This document shows positions 1-6,565 of a DNA stretch of 64,000 nucleotides, piece after piece; the first letter of the stretch is position 1, and each line of letters opens with the position of its first letter. Source of the DNA: Lysinibacillus pakistanensis (GTDB lineage Bacteria; Bacillota; Bacilli; Bacillales_A; Planococcaceae); the NCBI RefSeq assembly GCF_030123245.1, contig NZ_CP126101.1, forward strand, positions 3,470,501 to 3,534,500. Reading direction: 5' to 3'. The notes beneath the pieces were generated by a model. That model did not search any database and had not been told where the DNA came from. It saw only the letters and a program-made list of their open reading frames with translations. The position numbers and the translations under genes were made by a program.

Positions 1-105
1 AGGCATATCAATTAAAACAATATTGGAAAACCATGTTCTTTTAAACCCAGCTAATTCATAATCAGCTTCCTGGGCATATCCATAGGCTGTGAATACTCGC
101 TTCAC
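1..105 (-). CDS. Partial unidentified reading frame at left edge
   Basis: An open minus-strand frame runs off the left edge of the window. It can begin at a GTG at 105-103, and an in-frame stop lies just upstream at 120-118. The roughly 35 visible residues include KRVFTAYGYAQEAD and are compositionally plausible protein, but no convincing ribosome binding site precedes the GTG. It may be the start of a small protein or a gene remnant. I do not recognise the family. Confidence 0.25.
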   Translation of the reverse strand, partial: MKRVFTAYGYAQEADYELAGFKRTWFSNIVLIDMP

Positions 106-232
106 AATTTCGCATACCTAGTGCTTTTCTTCCGTTATTAGATTATTTCATTGTTACATTTCAGTCGTAAGTTATTTACTTTTTCTCTACACCACTACAT
201 TGCGTCTACCTATTCCGCCACTGTCTCATCAT

Positions 233-263
233 AATAAAAAGCCACTCCAAAATTGGATGTGAC
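233..263 (-). terminator. Intrinsic terminator of the 75-aa gene
   Basis: Read on the minus strand, an imperfect stem of about 8 bp (GUCACAUCC with GGAGUGGC, including G-U pairs and one mismatch) is followed by a U-rich run. It sits just beyond the stop of the small gene at 277-504. Confidence 0.6.
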
Positions 264-276
264 TTAATACATTGGA

Positions 277-504
277 TTAATCAAATTCTACTATATCTTG
301 CACTACCGATACCTTATAAACATTTTTGGTATTAATTAATATCGTTTTATAATTTTCTGTTTCAGTAAATGAATACCATGACTTCTCATTGAAGCCATTA
401 GAAATTTCTTCTGCAAATGTTTCTTGTCCAATATTAGACTTGATTTTATATTCTTCTTCGCGTCTTTCGTCAAAGTAAAACTTTACTTTATATTCATAAT
501 CCAT
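277..504 (-). CDS. Hypothetical 75-aa protein
   Basis: A 75-residue soluble, charged protein beginning MDYEYKVKFYFDERREEEYK. The start is set at the ATG at 504 because a GGGGGTG ribosome binding site lies about 9 nt upstream; an in-frame ATG 12 codons earlier has no such site. The N-terminal part looks like a beta strand followed by a highly charged turn. There is no signal peptide, membrane segment or recognisable motif. It is followed by its own terminator. A neighbouring small gene with a similar terminator lies at 595-816. Function unknown. Confidence 0.55.
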   Translation of the reverse strand: MDYEYKVKFYFDERREEEYKIKSNIGQETFAEEISNGFNEKSWYSFTETENYKTILINTKNVYKVSVVQDIVEFD

Positions 505-575
505 TAACCAACACCCCCATCTACCTATATAATGGGACAAATGGGATTGAAGTAATCAATAGAAATATGAAGAAC

Positions 576-605
576 AATAAAAAGCCACACCTAGTTAGGC
601 ATGAC
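576..605 (-). terminator. Intrinsic terminator of the two-TM peptide gene
   Basis: On the minus strand GUCAUGCCU pairs with AGGUGUGGC over 9 bp including G-U pairs, followed by a U-rich run. The upstream arm overlaps the last codons of the 595-816 gene. Confidence 0.6.
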
Positions 606-816
606 CTTCATTTCTCTTAATGACCTGTTTAGTCTTCCAATGTACTACAAAGCTTATAATCGACACTACGATAGCTACTACATATAATGTTGATGTTAAA
701 TAATGTACTTGTTCAATTCCTTTACTTAGGACAAACTTTATAAAAAAGAAAGTTGATACTAACATAGATATTACTGTAACCATATTAGAATATTTTACTT
801 TGTTTTTCACACTCAT
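595..816 (-). CDS. Small two-transmembrane protein, 73 aa
   Basis: A 73-residue protein with two hydrophobic segments, about residues 13-28 and 41-57, separated by a short polar loop, and a basic cytoplasmic-type tail (KTKQVIKRN). A GGCGGTGA ribosome binding site precedes the ATG. The topology suggests a small integral membrane protein; nothing identifies its role. Its terminator has the same architecture as that of the gene at 277-504, so the two may be separately transcribed members of one small-gene region. Confidence 0.55.
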   Translation of the reverse strand: MSVKNKVKYSNMVTVISMLVSTFFFIKFVLSKGIEQVHYLTSTLYVVAIVVSIISFVVHWKTKQVIKRNEGHA

Positions 817-1067
817 TTATTTCACCGCCTACAACATAAATCATAATACGTACGGAATGATATGTCACTACTAGAAAAATAAAACAGAAATAAGACTACC
901 CAATTTAGTAGTCTCATTTACTTGTTCTTTCATAATAAAAAGCTAACCTTTTCAGGCGTGACTTTAGTTATCACCTAACGTTATGCCCTTGATAGCGTAT
1001 CTCTATTTTTAAATCTTTTTCTAAGACCATCCTAAGATAAATATCGCAATTCCTTTCTACAACTATG

Positions 1068-1076
1068 CATATTATA
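1068..1076 (+). promoter_or_regulatory. Candidate mother-cell sigma (SigE/SigK) -10 box
   Basis: CATATTATA matches the CATANNNTA -10 consensus of the sporulation sigma factors SigE and SigK, 24 nt before the YjcZ-type start codon. I could not find a good -35, so this rests on the -10 and on the sporulation identity of the gene. Confidence 0.35.
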
Positions 1077-1100
1077 GACATAGAAAGGAGGGAAATTATT

Positions 1101-1208
1101 ATGTCGCAAAATTATGGTAATGGTTATGGCTCTGGTTCATCATTTGCTCTAATTGTAGTTCTTTTCATCCTTCTGATTATTGTCGGCGCTAGTTTCATCC
1201 GTTATTAA
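1101..1208 (+). CDS. YjcZ-family sporulation membrane peptide, 35 aa
   Basis: A 35-residue peptide: a Gly/Tyr/Ser-rich head (SQNYGNGYGSGSS), then one hydrophobic helix containing LIVVLFILLIIVGASF and a short RY tail. This is the hallmark of the YjcZ/TIGR01732 family of tiny sporulation-associated membrane proteins common in Bacillaceae. An AGAAAGGAGGG ribosome binding site lies 8-10 nt upstream. A longer paralogue with an almost identical helix is at 6566-6745. Family membership is recognised from the sequence; the molecular function is not established. Confidence 0.8.
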   Translation: MSQNYGNGYGSGSSFALIVVLFILLIIVGASFIRY

Positions 1209-1279
1209 TAACCAATACTACCGCATCTAATGCTCATAACTATTTGGAAACTTATCCGTTACACCTTCAAATCTTTAGT

Positions 1280-1308
1280 AAGGTCACTATCCTCCGTGTG
1301 GCCTTTTT
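1280..1308 (+). terminator. Terminator downstream of the YjcZ-type gene
   Basis: AGGUCAC pairs with GUGUGGCCU over 7 bp and is followed by a U run. The sequence just before it (TTACACCTTCAAATCTT) resembles the segment before the terminator at 7083-7107, so it may be a relative of the repeated hairpin elements of this region. Confidence 0.55.
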
Positions 1309-1327
1309 AATTCATTAATGTTTATTA

Positions 1328-1891
1328 TTATGGAACCGTATAAAGAATTGTCACAGCAACTCCTTCTTGTAACGCTCCTCCTCCCGTTGCTGTAATTCTT
1401 ACAGATAATAAATCACATTTATTCACAGGTAAGTTTGCTGTTGTTGAAGCACAACAGTTTCGAATGTCGGTACTACTAGGGCCTGTTACGGTTGCGATTA
1501 CCCCTGTTGATATTAGTGAATCAGAGAAAGCACAACTTCTACTTAATACAATCTCAGCTGACGCTGTAGCATTAGCAGGTAACGTATTATTTCTAATGCT
1601 AAAAACCATTCCTACTATAGTTGCATTTTGTGGTATAACTACTGAACTCCGTGGGAATGTTGCAGATGTAGTTCCTAAACCAATAAATTGACCATTAGGT
1701 GGCTGCGCTTCGTCTGACGCTAAATAAAGTTCATGTACTTGGCCTCCACCATTTGGAGGCGGCACCATCCCATTCATATCTACCTTTTGACATGGAACCT
1801 TAAATCTAAAGAGACACTTGCTTTTTTCACAACAAAAATCATCACATTTATTTCCATGGTGACCACCTTGATTACAACCTCTACAACTCAT
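1328..1891 (-). CDS. Spore-surface/exosporium-like protein with Cys/His-rich head
   Basis: 187 residues. The first 35 are Cys- and His-rich (CRGCNQGGHHGNKCDDFCC), as in spore coat and exosporium proteins that crosslink or bind metal. Then comes a short Pro/Gly linker (PPPNGGG), followed by a Ser/Thr/Ala/Val-rich all-beta domain of about 130 residues (FIGLGTTSATFPRSSVVIPQ onward) ending VAVTILYTVP. This domain resembles the C-terminal trimerising jelly-roll found in BclA-type exosporium proteins. No signal peptide is present, as expected for a protein made in the mother cell. A GGAGGAGGAG ribosome binding site precedes the ATG. Its spore location is inferred. Confidence 0.6.
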   Translation of the reverse strand: MSCRGCNQGGHHGNKCDDFCCEKSKCLFRFKVPCQKVDMNGMVPPPNGGGQVHELYLASDEAQPPNGQFIGLGTTSATFPRSSVVIPQNATIVGMVFSIRNNTLPANATASAEIVLSRSCAFSDSLISTGVIATVTGPSSTDIRNCCASTTANLPVNKCDLLSVRITATGGGALQEGVAVTILYTVP

Positions 1892-1986
1892 TTTTCTCCT
1901 CCTCCTTGTTTTTACTACATTATTCTAAGAAGGATAAAGGAAATAGACGATTGACTATATCCTTTTAAGGATAATTAATTGGTTAA

Positions 1987-2015
1987 AAAAAAAGACCACT
2001 ATTTAGTGGTCTTTT
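1987..2015. terminator. Bidirectional terminator hairpin
   Basis: AAAGACCACT and AGTGGTCTTTT form a perfect hairpin with A and U runs on the two sides, about 95 bp upstream of the spore-surface gene. Confidence 0.65.
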
Positions 2016-2305
2016 GAACAAAGGGATATAAAAATGTGTATGAATAATTTTTTAGTGGCTGCGCATCCACTTCTAACATCCTATTCCTACATATGGCATT
2101 TAACATAGGCAAATACCTATTCTAATTACACAAAAGACACTACAATTTTGTGCAGCCTCTTGCTGAATTAATGGAAGTTATACATTACTTGTTTCCGACA
2201 CAGGCACAAGCAACCTGTTTGTTATTGTAAGACGTTTACTTGGCGTATTTCTGTACGCTTTTTGATACTACTATCATATTTTGATTATACAATAGGTTCA
2301 ATAAT
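2016..2305 (+). other. Non-coding stretch ending in a terminator
   Basis: No convincing gene. It holds two hairpins. GTGG/CCAC lies at about 2055-2070. GCGTA/TACGC followed by a U run lies at 2243-2263 and looks like a plus-strand intrinsic terminator. A short plus-strand RNA is possible but no promoter was identified. Confidence 0.35.
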
Positions 2306-2740
2306 TTAATTACAACTTAACATTATATTAAGTTGGGAAATTATTCCTTGAGTAGGATTTACTTTTTTTGCATACTTAACCATTTTTATAATTTGAGCGT
2401 GTTTGTTGTAGATATAATTCGGACTTTTCCCTAACTCATCTACAATGGATATAAGCGTTTTACCTTCCACATGATGTTTGTACAATATAAGATTATCTAA
2501 TCCTCTGAATGAATTAATTAACTCTTTCATATTTTCCAAATCATTCATTTTATGTGCTAATTCACGTTCAGTAGCTTCAATTATTTCTTCTAATTGAGCA
2601 CCATGACTTTCAGAAGTTAATTTAATTTTTATTAAATCACTATGTACCCATCTTTTTAATTCATTTTTAGATCGAATCAAACTATGTTCAAGGTATGTGA
2701 TTTCATCCTCTAATATTTGGTAATCCTGTAACCATTTCAT
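2306..2740 (-). CDS. Phage-type HTH regulator-like protein (RinA/ArpU-like)
   Basis: 144 residues. The N-terminal half is a long heptad-rich helical region (about residues 5-85, for example ELAHKMNDLENMKELINSF). It is followed by a sigma-70 region-4-like helix-turn-helix around 90-125 (LYKHHVEGKTLISIVDELG, SPNYIYNKHAQIIKMVK). Coiled-coil plus such an HTH is typical of late-gene activators of low-GC phages (RinA, ArpU, DUF722/DUF1492 types). It stands alone here, with no integrase or structural genes nearby, so it is probably a phage relic. Regulatory role inferred from fold only. Confidence 0.5.
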   Translation of the reverse strand: MKWLQDYQILEDEITYLEHSLIRSKNELKRWVHSDLIKIKLTSESHGAQLEEIIEATERELAHKMNDLENMKELINSFRGLDNLILYKHHVEGKTLISIVDELGKSPNYIYNKHAQIIKMVKYAKKVNPTQGIISQLNIMLSCN

Positions 2741-2842
2741 ATGCTGGCCTGCCTTTCTTGTTTTTCTTTGAATTGCATATTACATTTCTTGATTTTCAAT
2801 CTTTTAATTTGGTTAGAATAATCTCTAACAGGAGGTGATAGT

Positions 2843-3175
2843 ATGTCTAACTTCTTAGGAGAACTTACTCCAGATGATAAAGATGTTATCCAAGCTGCTA
2901 TCGATGAGTTTTTAAAATTTGGTTACAAATTAATTGATGAAAATAAAACCGCTTCCCTTTATAAAAGATCAGCAACGACTTTTAAAGAGAAGTTCGAAAA
3001 TAATTCAGTTTCATTTACAACTGACGAATTACGTATTTTACATCATTCCCTTGTATTACTTCGAGATAATATGAACGAGGCTGATTCTTTAGGTTACGTT
3101 GACCAAACCATGAAAGCTAAATTTACCACCACATTTGATAAATTGATGCCAAGCCTTGAAGTTTTCTTAAAGTAA
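2843..3175 (+). CDS. Hypothetical 110-aa soluble protein
   Basis: A 110-residue, mostly helical, charged protein (LTPDDKDVIQAAIDEFLKFG near the start). A strong AGGAGGTGATAGT ribosome binding site fixes the ATG. No signal peptide, membrane helix or known motif was recognised. It is followed within 30 bp by the extended -10 promoter and repeated RNA element at 3204-3392. It diverges from the phage-type regulator at 2306-2740, with about 100 bp between start codons, so the two may share a control region. Confidence 0.6.
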   Translation: MSNFLGELTPDDKDVIQAAIDEFLKFGYKLIDENKTASLYKRSATTFKEKFENNSVSFTTDELRILHHSLVLLRDNMNEADSLGYVDQTMKAKFTTTFDKLMPSLEVFLK

Positions 3176-3188
3176 TATTGTTAACCTG

Positions 3189-3197
3189 TGATATAAT
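3189..3197 (+). promoter_or_regulatory. Extended -10 promoter of the first RNA element
   Basis: TGATATAAT is a perfect extended -10 (TGN plus TATAAT). It would start transcription near 3204, just before the repeated element. The -35 region is poor, which extended -10 promoters tolerate. Confidence 0.5.
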
Positions 3198-3203
3198 GCT
3201 TTA

Positions 3204-3392
3204 GGACAAACCGTAAAGGGTAACCAATTCTGAGCTAACGTGTAAAGACGCTGCTGCTTTTTTAATGTATAGGTAACTTTAATTTGTACAAATTAATATT
3301 GAGTGTATCGCACACACTTACTGTGGCGCTGGTTGACCGTCACAGACTCCACTTTTGTTACTTGGGTCACTTTAAACGTAGTGACCCTTAAA
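3204..3392 (+). ncRNA. Candidate structured RNA, copy A
   Basis: An intergenic element repeated at about 6265-6452. Conserved blocks include CTTTTTTAATGTATAGGTA, TGAGTGTATCGCACACACTT and TGGCGCTGGTTGACCGTCAC. Predicted helices: a hairpin before the first U run, GUGU/ACAC, CUGUG/CACAG around the GGUUGACC loop, and a final GGGTCACT/AGTGACCC terminator. The CUGUG helix changes to CUGUG/CACGG in copy B and the terminator stem varies while still pairing, which suggests selection for RNA structure. No open reading frame fits. It may be a small RNA or a 3'-UTR element; its class is unknown to me. Confidence 0.5.
3364..3391 (+). terminator. GGGTCACT-type terminator of RNA copy A
   Basis: GGGTCACT and AGTGACCC form a perfect 8-bp stem followed by a short T-rich tract. 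The same stem sequence recurs at 5526, 6421 and 7083. Confidence 0.6.
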
Positions 3393-3406
3393 TATTTTCT
3401 TTCAGT

Positions 3407-3643
3407 TTAATTCCCCATAATAGTCGCCTTCCTCAAATACTTTGCCATGTGCCCACAAGGTTTTACCCACGTATGGACCGAATACCATTTGCCTTCTTCA
3501 CAGAATTGTTGCAACTTAGGATTTCCCGTTTCTTCTCCACAAATATGGCATCTCCAATCAACATTCATTGTTCTCACACCATGTAGCCAACCTTGTCCAT
3601 CCCTATTAGGAACGATAATTGTTTTATTTGGCATTTGTTGCAT
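3407..3643 (-). CDS. Hypothetical small Cys-rich (zinc-ribbon-like) protein, 78 aa
   Basis: 78 residues with a CHIC pair near residue 33 and further Cys/His residues at about 48, 57 and 63-65 (PCGH). This pattern fits a small zinc-binding fold. The N-terminus (PNKTIIVPNRDGQGWLHGVR) is beta-like. The ribosome binding site is weak (GAAAG), so translation from the ATG at 3643 or a Met three codons later is uncertain. Role unknown. Confidence 0.45.
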   Translation of the reverse strand: MQQMPNKTIIVPNRDGQGWLHGVRTMNVDWRCHICGEETGNPKLQQFCEEGKWYSVHTWVKPCGHMAKYLRKATIMGN

Positions 3644-3824
3644 TAGTTAATCTTTCAATATTATTTGCGATTTATGCTTATTTTGAAATTGGCATTGTAA
3701 TATTCTTTATTTTAAATTTAATTTTATTTGTTTATTGCTGTGTGCTTATTTTTACTAGAAAAAAATATACAAGATAGGTGATTAATTCATGCAATCTTTG
3801 TATGTTTATTTAAAATTCGAATGA

Positions 3825-3944
3825 TTACATAAGTCCATTAAACATTTTTACAAAGCCGCTTGCTTCTTTTAGACTATTGAATTTCAATACTTTTTTATTT
3901 TGTAAACACTTATTGCAACGACCTTTTGAAAAAAACAAATCCAA
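3825..3944 (-). CDS. Possible 39-aa Cys-containing peptide
   Basis: A short frame starting at TTG 3944 with AAGGGG 8-9 nt upstream. The peptide has a CNKC pair and a charged helix (FNSLKEASGFVKMF). It lies in an otherwise empty stretch between 3644 and 4058, and is supported only by ribosome binding site spacing and protein-like composition. Confidence 0.35.
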   Translation of the reverse strand: MDLFFSKGRCNKCLQNKKVLKFNSLKEASGFVKMFNGLM

Positions 3945-4058
3945 GGAAACTACCCCTTACTTTGCTACACATAATCTTCAAATTGTTCAGTAGTGTTTTT
4001 AATATTTACTTTATTGTGCTAATATTTACATAAATAAAAATATTAGGAGGCGACCTTT

Positions 4059-4522
4059 ATGAATTCGCATGAAACTAAAGTAAAGGAATTTTTAAGCTCT
4101 AATAATGTAAAAGCAAACACTTCGTATTTAATCAATCTTGTCACTCCGTAAAAGAAGCCGCTAAAGCAGTTAATGGCTCAGAAGACGATTTTGTAAAAAA
4201 TATTTGCATGATTGACTCAAATAATGAATTAATAGTGGCTATTGTAAAAGGAAACAATAGAGCTAGTACAACTCGTGTTGCAAAATCATTAAATATAGAA
4301 AAGCCTAGACTTGCTAATGGAATTGAAATTATTGAACGTACAGGTTTCCCACCAGGTGGAGTTCCTTCTTTTGGTTTTCAAGCAAATTTTTTAGTTGATC
4401 CAAAAGTGACAAATATGGATTACGTATATACTGATGGGGGTTCCGAAAACTCTTTAGTTAAAATAAATGTTCAAGACTTATTAAAAATCAATCAAGGTAC
4501 TATTATTAAAGTAAGCAAGTAA
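4059..4522 (+). pseudogene. YbaK/EbsC-family aminoacyl-tRNA deacylase, frameshifted
   Basis: AGGAGG lies 8 nt before ATG 4059. That frame reads MNSHETKVKEFLSSNNVKA and then hits a stop at about 4151. From about 4112 the +2 frame continues the same protein: KHFVFNQSCHSVKEAAKAV, then a full YbaK/ProX-type domain with RASTTRVAKSLN, PPGGVPSFGF and DGGSENSLVKI, ending at 4522. Adding one A to the AAA at 4115-4117 restores a single frame of about 154 residues, the normal family length. Intact relatives hydrolyse mischarged tRNA such as Cys- or Ala-tRNA(Pro). Either a recent inactivating deletion or a sequencing error in an A run; a terminator follows. Confidence 0.8.
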
Positions 4523-4534
4523 ATAGTAACTCTT

Positions 4535-4565
4535 AACAACCGTTTAAAATGACGGTTGTTTTTGC
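4535..4565 (+). terminator. Terminator of the deacylase gene
   Basis: AACAACCGT pairs perfectly with ACGGTTGTT and is followed by a T run. Confidence 0.75.
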
Positions 4566-4699
4566 CTTTTATGCTGCACAATATTGTTCTGACACGATCC
4601 TAATATTGTTTATTTGTTTTCTTCTAATTCACCATACTTAATTTTACATAACTACTAATCATTGATATGGTATAATAATCCATAAGAGGGATTAAACAG

Positions 4700-4843
4700 G
4701 CTCATCACCAAAAGATGTGGTTGACATTTTTAATTGTAATAGTAGTTGACTGGAGCGAGCAGCGCGAGTGAAGCGGCTCATCGGACGCCCCCTGGAAAGC
4801 ACACTGGCGGAGCGGAAGTCAACCACAAGTTATGGTGAAGAGC
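4700..4843. repeat. 144-bp element with imperfect terminal inverted repeats
   Basis: The ends (4700-4725 and 4818-4843) are inverted repeats matching at 20 of 26 positions, with GTGGTTGAC/GTCAACCAC perfect. Inside lies a GC-rich core (GGAGCGAGCAGCGCGAGTGA). It resembles the GTTGACTGGAGCG...GAGCGGAAGTCAAC intergenic palindromic repeats found across Bacillales genomes; that family match is from memory. The GC content contrasts sharply with the AT-rich surroundings. A reading frame that begins inside it at 4768 is probably fortuitous. Confidence 0.55.
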
Positions 4844-4854
4844 CATTAAACATA

Positions 4855-5022
4855 ATGAATTCATCAAATATGGATATTTTACTCAGTGGACTCAGTATAT
4901 TGCCACTATTATTTTTCCTTTTACCTATAGTATTTATAATTTGGTTTTTGGTTAAATCCATTAACTTACAGAAGGAACGTAACGAGATTCTAAGAAATAT
5001 ATACAACAAGCTAGATAAGTAG
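4855..5022 (+). CDS. Small membrane protein, 55 aa
   Basis: 55 residues: a hydrophobic segment at about 8-34 (LPLLFFLLPIVFIIWFLV) followed by a charged helical tail (NLQKERNEILRNIYNKLDK). This is a single-span protein with a cytoplasmic-type tail. The ATG at 4855 was chosen because the in-frame extension to 4768 lies in the inverted-repeat element. GGTGAAGAG about 12 nt upstream is only a modest ribosome binding site. A clear terminator follows. Function unknown. Confidence 0.5.
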   Translation: MNSSNMDILLSGLSILPLLFFLLPIVFIIWFLVKSINLQKERNEILRNIYNKLDK

Positions 5023-5030
5023 TATACATA

Positions 5031-5052
5031 GATGGGAAATCCCATCTTTTTT
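5031..5052 (+). terminator. Terminator of the 55-aa gene
   Basis: GATGGG-AAAT-CCCATC followed by six T residues. Confidence 0.75.
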
Positions 5053-5138
5053 ACTGAACAAGATCTTTCGAGTGACCCTATATTAGTTTTTTTAATATGT
5101 TTAATAGTCAAATCGCCAATCCGTTCTCATTTTCAAAT

Positions 5139-5147
5139 CATAAATTA
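5139..5147 (+). promoter_or_regulatory. Candidate SigE/SigK -10 box
   Basis: CATAAATTA matches CATANNNTA about 50 nt before the Cys/His-rich protein start. The -35 is not clear. Confidence 0.3.
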
Positions 5148-5197
5148 GTAGTGTAAGGTTAGTATTACCTTAATACACTTGAGAGGAGGTCTTGAAA

Positions 5198-5503
5198 ATG
5201 AGCATTAACAGAAATGTTAATAATAACCGGAAAAAGTGTTTTTCTTGTGATGAAAAGGAAAACCATCACGAGAAAGATCACCATCGCTGTAAAGGTTGTG
5301 TTTGTAATCAATTAAGACGCTTACAAACTCAGACTGAAGTTGATCTTTTCTTATTTGGCGGTCAGATTATAGAAGATGTTATTTTTATTTCCTTTGATCA
5401 AAAAAATTGTTGTGCATTCTTTAATGATCCAGAAACAGAACCTGGTTCAACAATTATCGTGGACTGTCAAGATATTCAAGCAATCCGTATAGAAGCAGAC
5501 TAA
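5198..5503 (+). CDS. Cys/His-rich spore-coat-like protein, 101 aa
   Basis: 101 residues. Residues 10-40 are rich in Cys, His and Lys (CFSCDEKENHHEKDHHRCKG). A compact hydrophobic beta domain follows (CNQLRRLQTQTEVDLFLFGG, then FISFDQKNCCAFFNDP and STIIVDCQDIQAIRIE). The pattern is that of small spore coat or exosporium proteins of bacilli (CotY/CotZ-like composition) but I cannot name an orthologue. The start is ATG 5198, which has GGAGG at the ideal spacing; an upstream TTG at 5192 is too close to it. A candidate mother-cell -10 precedes it and a GGGTCACT-type terminator follows. Confidence 0.6.
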   Translation: MSINRNVNNNRKKCFSCDEKENHHEKDHHRCKGCVCNQLRRLQTQTEVDLFLFGGQIIEDVIFISFDQKNCCAFFNDPETEPGSTIIVDCQDIQAIRIEAD

Positions 5504-5525
5504 GTTAGAAAAGGGCTCTCCTTAC

Positions 5526-5551
5526 AGGGTCACTTTCGTCTAAGTGACCCT
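5526..5551 (+). terminator. GGGTCACT-type terminator
   Basis: AGGGTCACTT and AAGTGACCCT form a perfect 10-bp stem after the Cys/His-rich gene. The stem sequence matches those at 3364, 6421 and 7083. Confidence 0.65.
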
Positions 5552-5585
5552 ATTAATAGTTCTGATCTTCAAAGTGTTCAGTATT

Positions 5586-5726
5586 TTATTCTAGGTTGAG
5601 ATAAACCTTATCTTTATAAACAATACATTCTATGTAAGATCCTTCAGTTAACTGTTCATAAATGTTCATCTGATCCACTGTACATTCTGAAATGAATTCA
5701 ACTAGTTCCTGTCTTATTTTTATATT
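5586..5726 (-). pseudogene. Startless coding remnant, about 46 codons
   Basis: A minus-strand frame reads IRQELVEFISECTVDQMNIY, then EQLTEGSYIECIVYKDKVYL, to a stop at 5588-5586. The composition is clearly protein-like. No start codon lies between it and the in-frame stop at 5729-5727, so it looks like the 3' end of a decayed gene. Confidence 0.35.
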
Positions 5727-5867
5727 TTATGTCGTATTTACCTCAGAATATTTTTACGTAAAACGTATGGAATAATTCCGTACAAATTGAGTATACGTTT
5801 TGAACCTTTTCTATGTGCTCGGTTATTTTGTTAAAAGCACCTCTTGATTAGATGTAAATACTAAATA

Positions 5868-6086
5868 TTATTTCTTTTCTGAACTTTTTTCGAAAATTAA
5901 TAATATGATTCCAGATGCTATTAGACTTATGATTAGTGATGTTGTGTCTAGTTTGAAAATATTTTTTAGTCCATTAATAAAATAAGACCATAAAATATAT
6001 ATGATAATAGCGCTTAAAATGAACATCCTGAACCATCTGGGGATGGCTAGCCAAACTTTTAGAAATTGTGTTGAGAATTTTCCCAT
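5868..6086 (-). CDS. Small two-transmembrane protein, 72 aa
   Basis: 72 residues with a basic amphipathic N-terminus, hydrophobic segments at about 20-36 (MFILSAIIIYILWSYF) and 48-64 (LIISLIASGIILLIF), and a charged KSSEKK tail. AGGAGG lies 5 nt before the ATG. No family recognised. It is separated from its neighbours by non-coding DNA on both sides, including RNA copy B downstream in coordinate order. Confidence 0.6.
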   Translation of the reverse strand: MGKFSTQFLKVWLAIPRWFRMFILSAIIIYILWSYFINGLKNIFKLDTTSLIISLIASGIILLIFEKSSEKK

Positions 6087-6264
6087 TTTATCCTCCTGTT
6101 AACAATATGACTTAATAATAATATATTAGGAATGTGATAATTTCTATTCTGATCCTTTGTTTGTGTCTACTCTTTTTTACGTCTTCTCTGGCAAAAGTAA
6201 AACTTGTAGCAGAAGAAATACGTGACAATTGTCAACGGTAAATGTCTCAAAACTTACAGCCCTC

Positions 6265-6452
6265 ACCGGTTGGAAATGGCATAACGAGCTGTAGCGTCTG
6301 CAAACGCTGAGGCTTTTTTAATGTATAGGTATTCTTAATTTGCAGACACTATATATTGAGTGTATCGCACACACTTGCTGTGGCGCTGGTTGACCGTCAC
6401 GGCCTCCACATTTGTTACTCAGGGTCACTCTCGTTTTGAGTGATCCTTTTTT
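6265..6452 (+). ncRNA. Candidate structured RNA, copy B
   Basis: Second copy of the element at 3204-3392; its 5' limit is uncertain. The first hairpin is a perfect AGCGT/ACGCT stem just before GGCTTTTTTAATGTATAGGT. The shared GTGTATCGCACACACTT and TGGCGCTGGTTGACCGTCAC blocks follow. The helix round the GGUUGACC loop becomes CUGUG/CACGG. The terminal hairpin is GGGTCACTC/GAGTGATCC plus a T run. It lies upstream of the second YjcZ-type gene but ends in a terminator about 110 bp before it, so it is more likely a separate RNA than part of that mRNA. Confidence 0.5.
6421..6452 (+). terminator. GGGTCACT-type terminator of RNA copy B
   Basis: AGGGTCACTC pairs with GAGTGATCCT (one G-U pair) and is followed by a T run. 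Confidence 0.65.
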
Positions 6453-6533
6453 GTTTATTCCTAAAATACGTAACCTGATTAAATAGAAAAAACGATTGAT
6501 TAGACGAAATACCCCTTTCCTTTCAACGAAATA

Positions 6534-6542
6534 CATAAAATA
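6534..6542 (+). promoter_or_regulatory. Candidate SigE/SigK -10 box
   Basis: CATAAAATA matches CATANNNTA 23 nt before the second YjcZ-type gene, the same relative position as the box before the first one at 1068-1076. This consistency supports it even though no clear -35 is visible. Confidence 0.4.
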
Positions 6543-6565
6543 AACTTAAGAAAGGAGAGGTCTAA

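Noticed and set aside
3204..3392. c-di-GMP, fluoride or other known riboswitch
   Set aside because: I compared remembered consensus features and none fit, and no downstream gene is on the same strand.
4768..4854. N-terminal extension of the small membrane protein
   Set aside because: It would be encoded by the GC-rich inverted-repeat element and has no ribosome binding site.
5192..5197. TTG start for the Cys/His-rich coat-like protein
   Set aside because: Only 2 nt from GGAGG; ATG 5198 has correct spacing.
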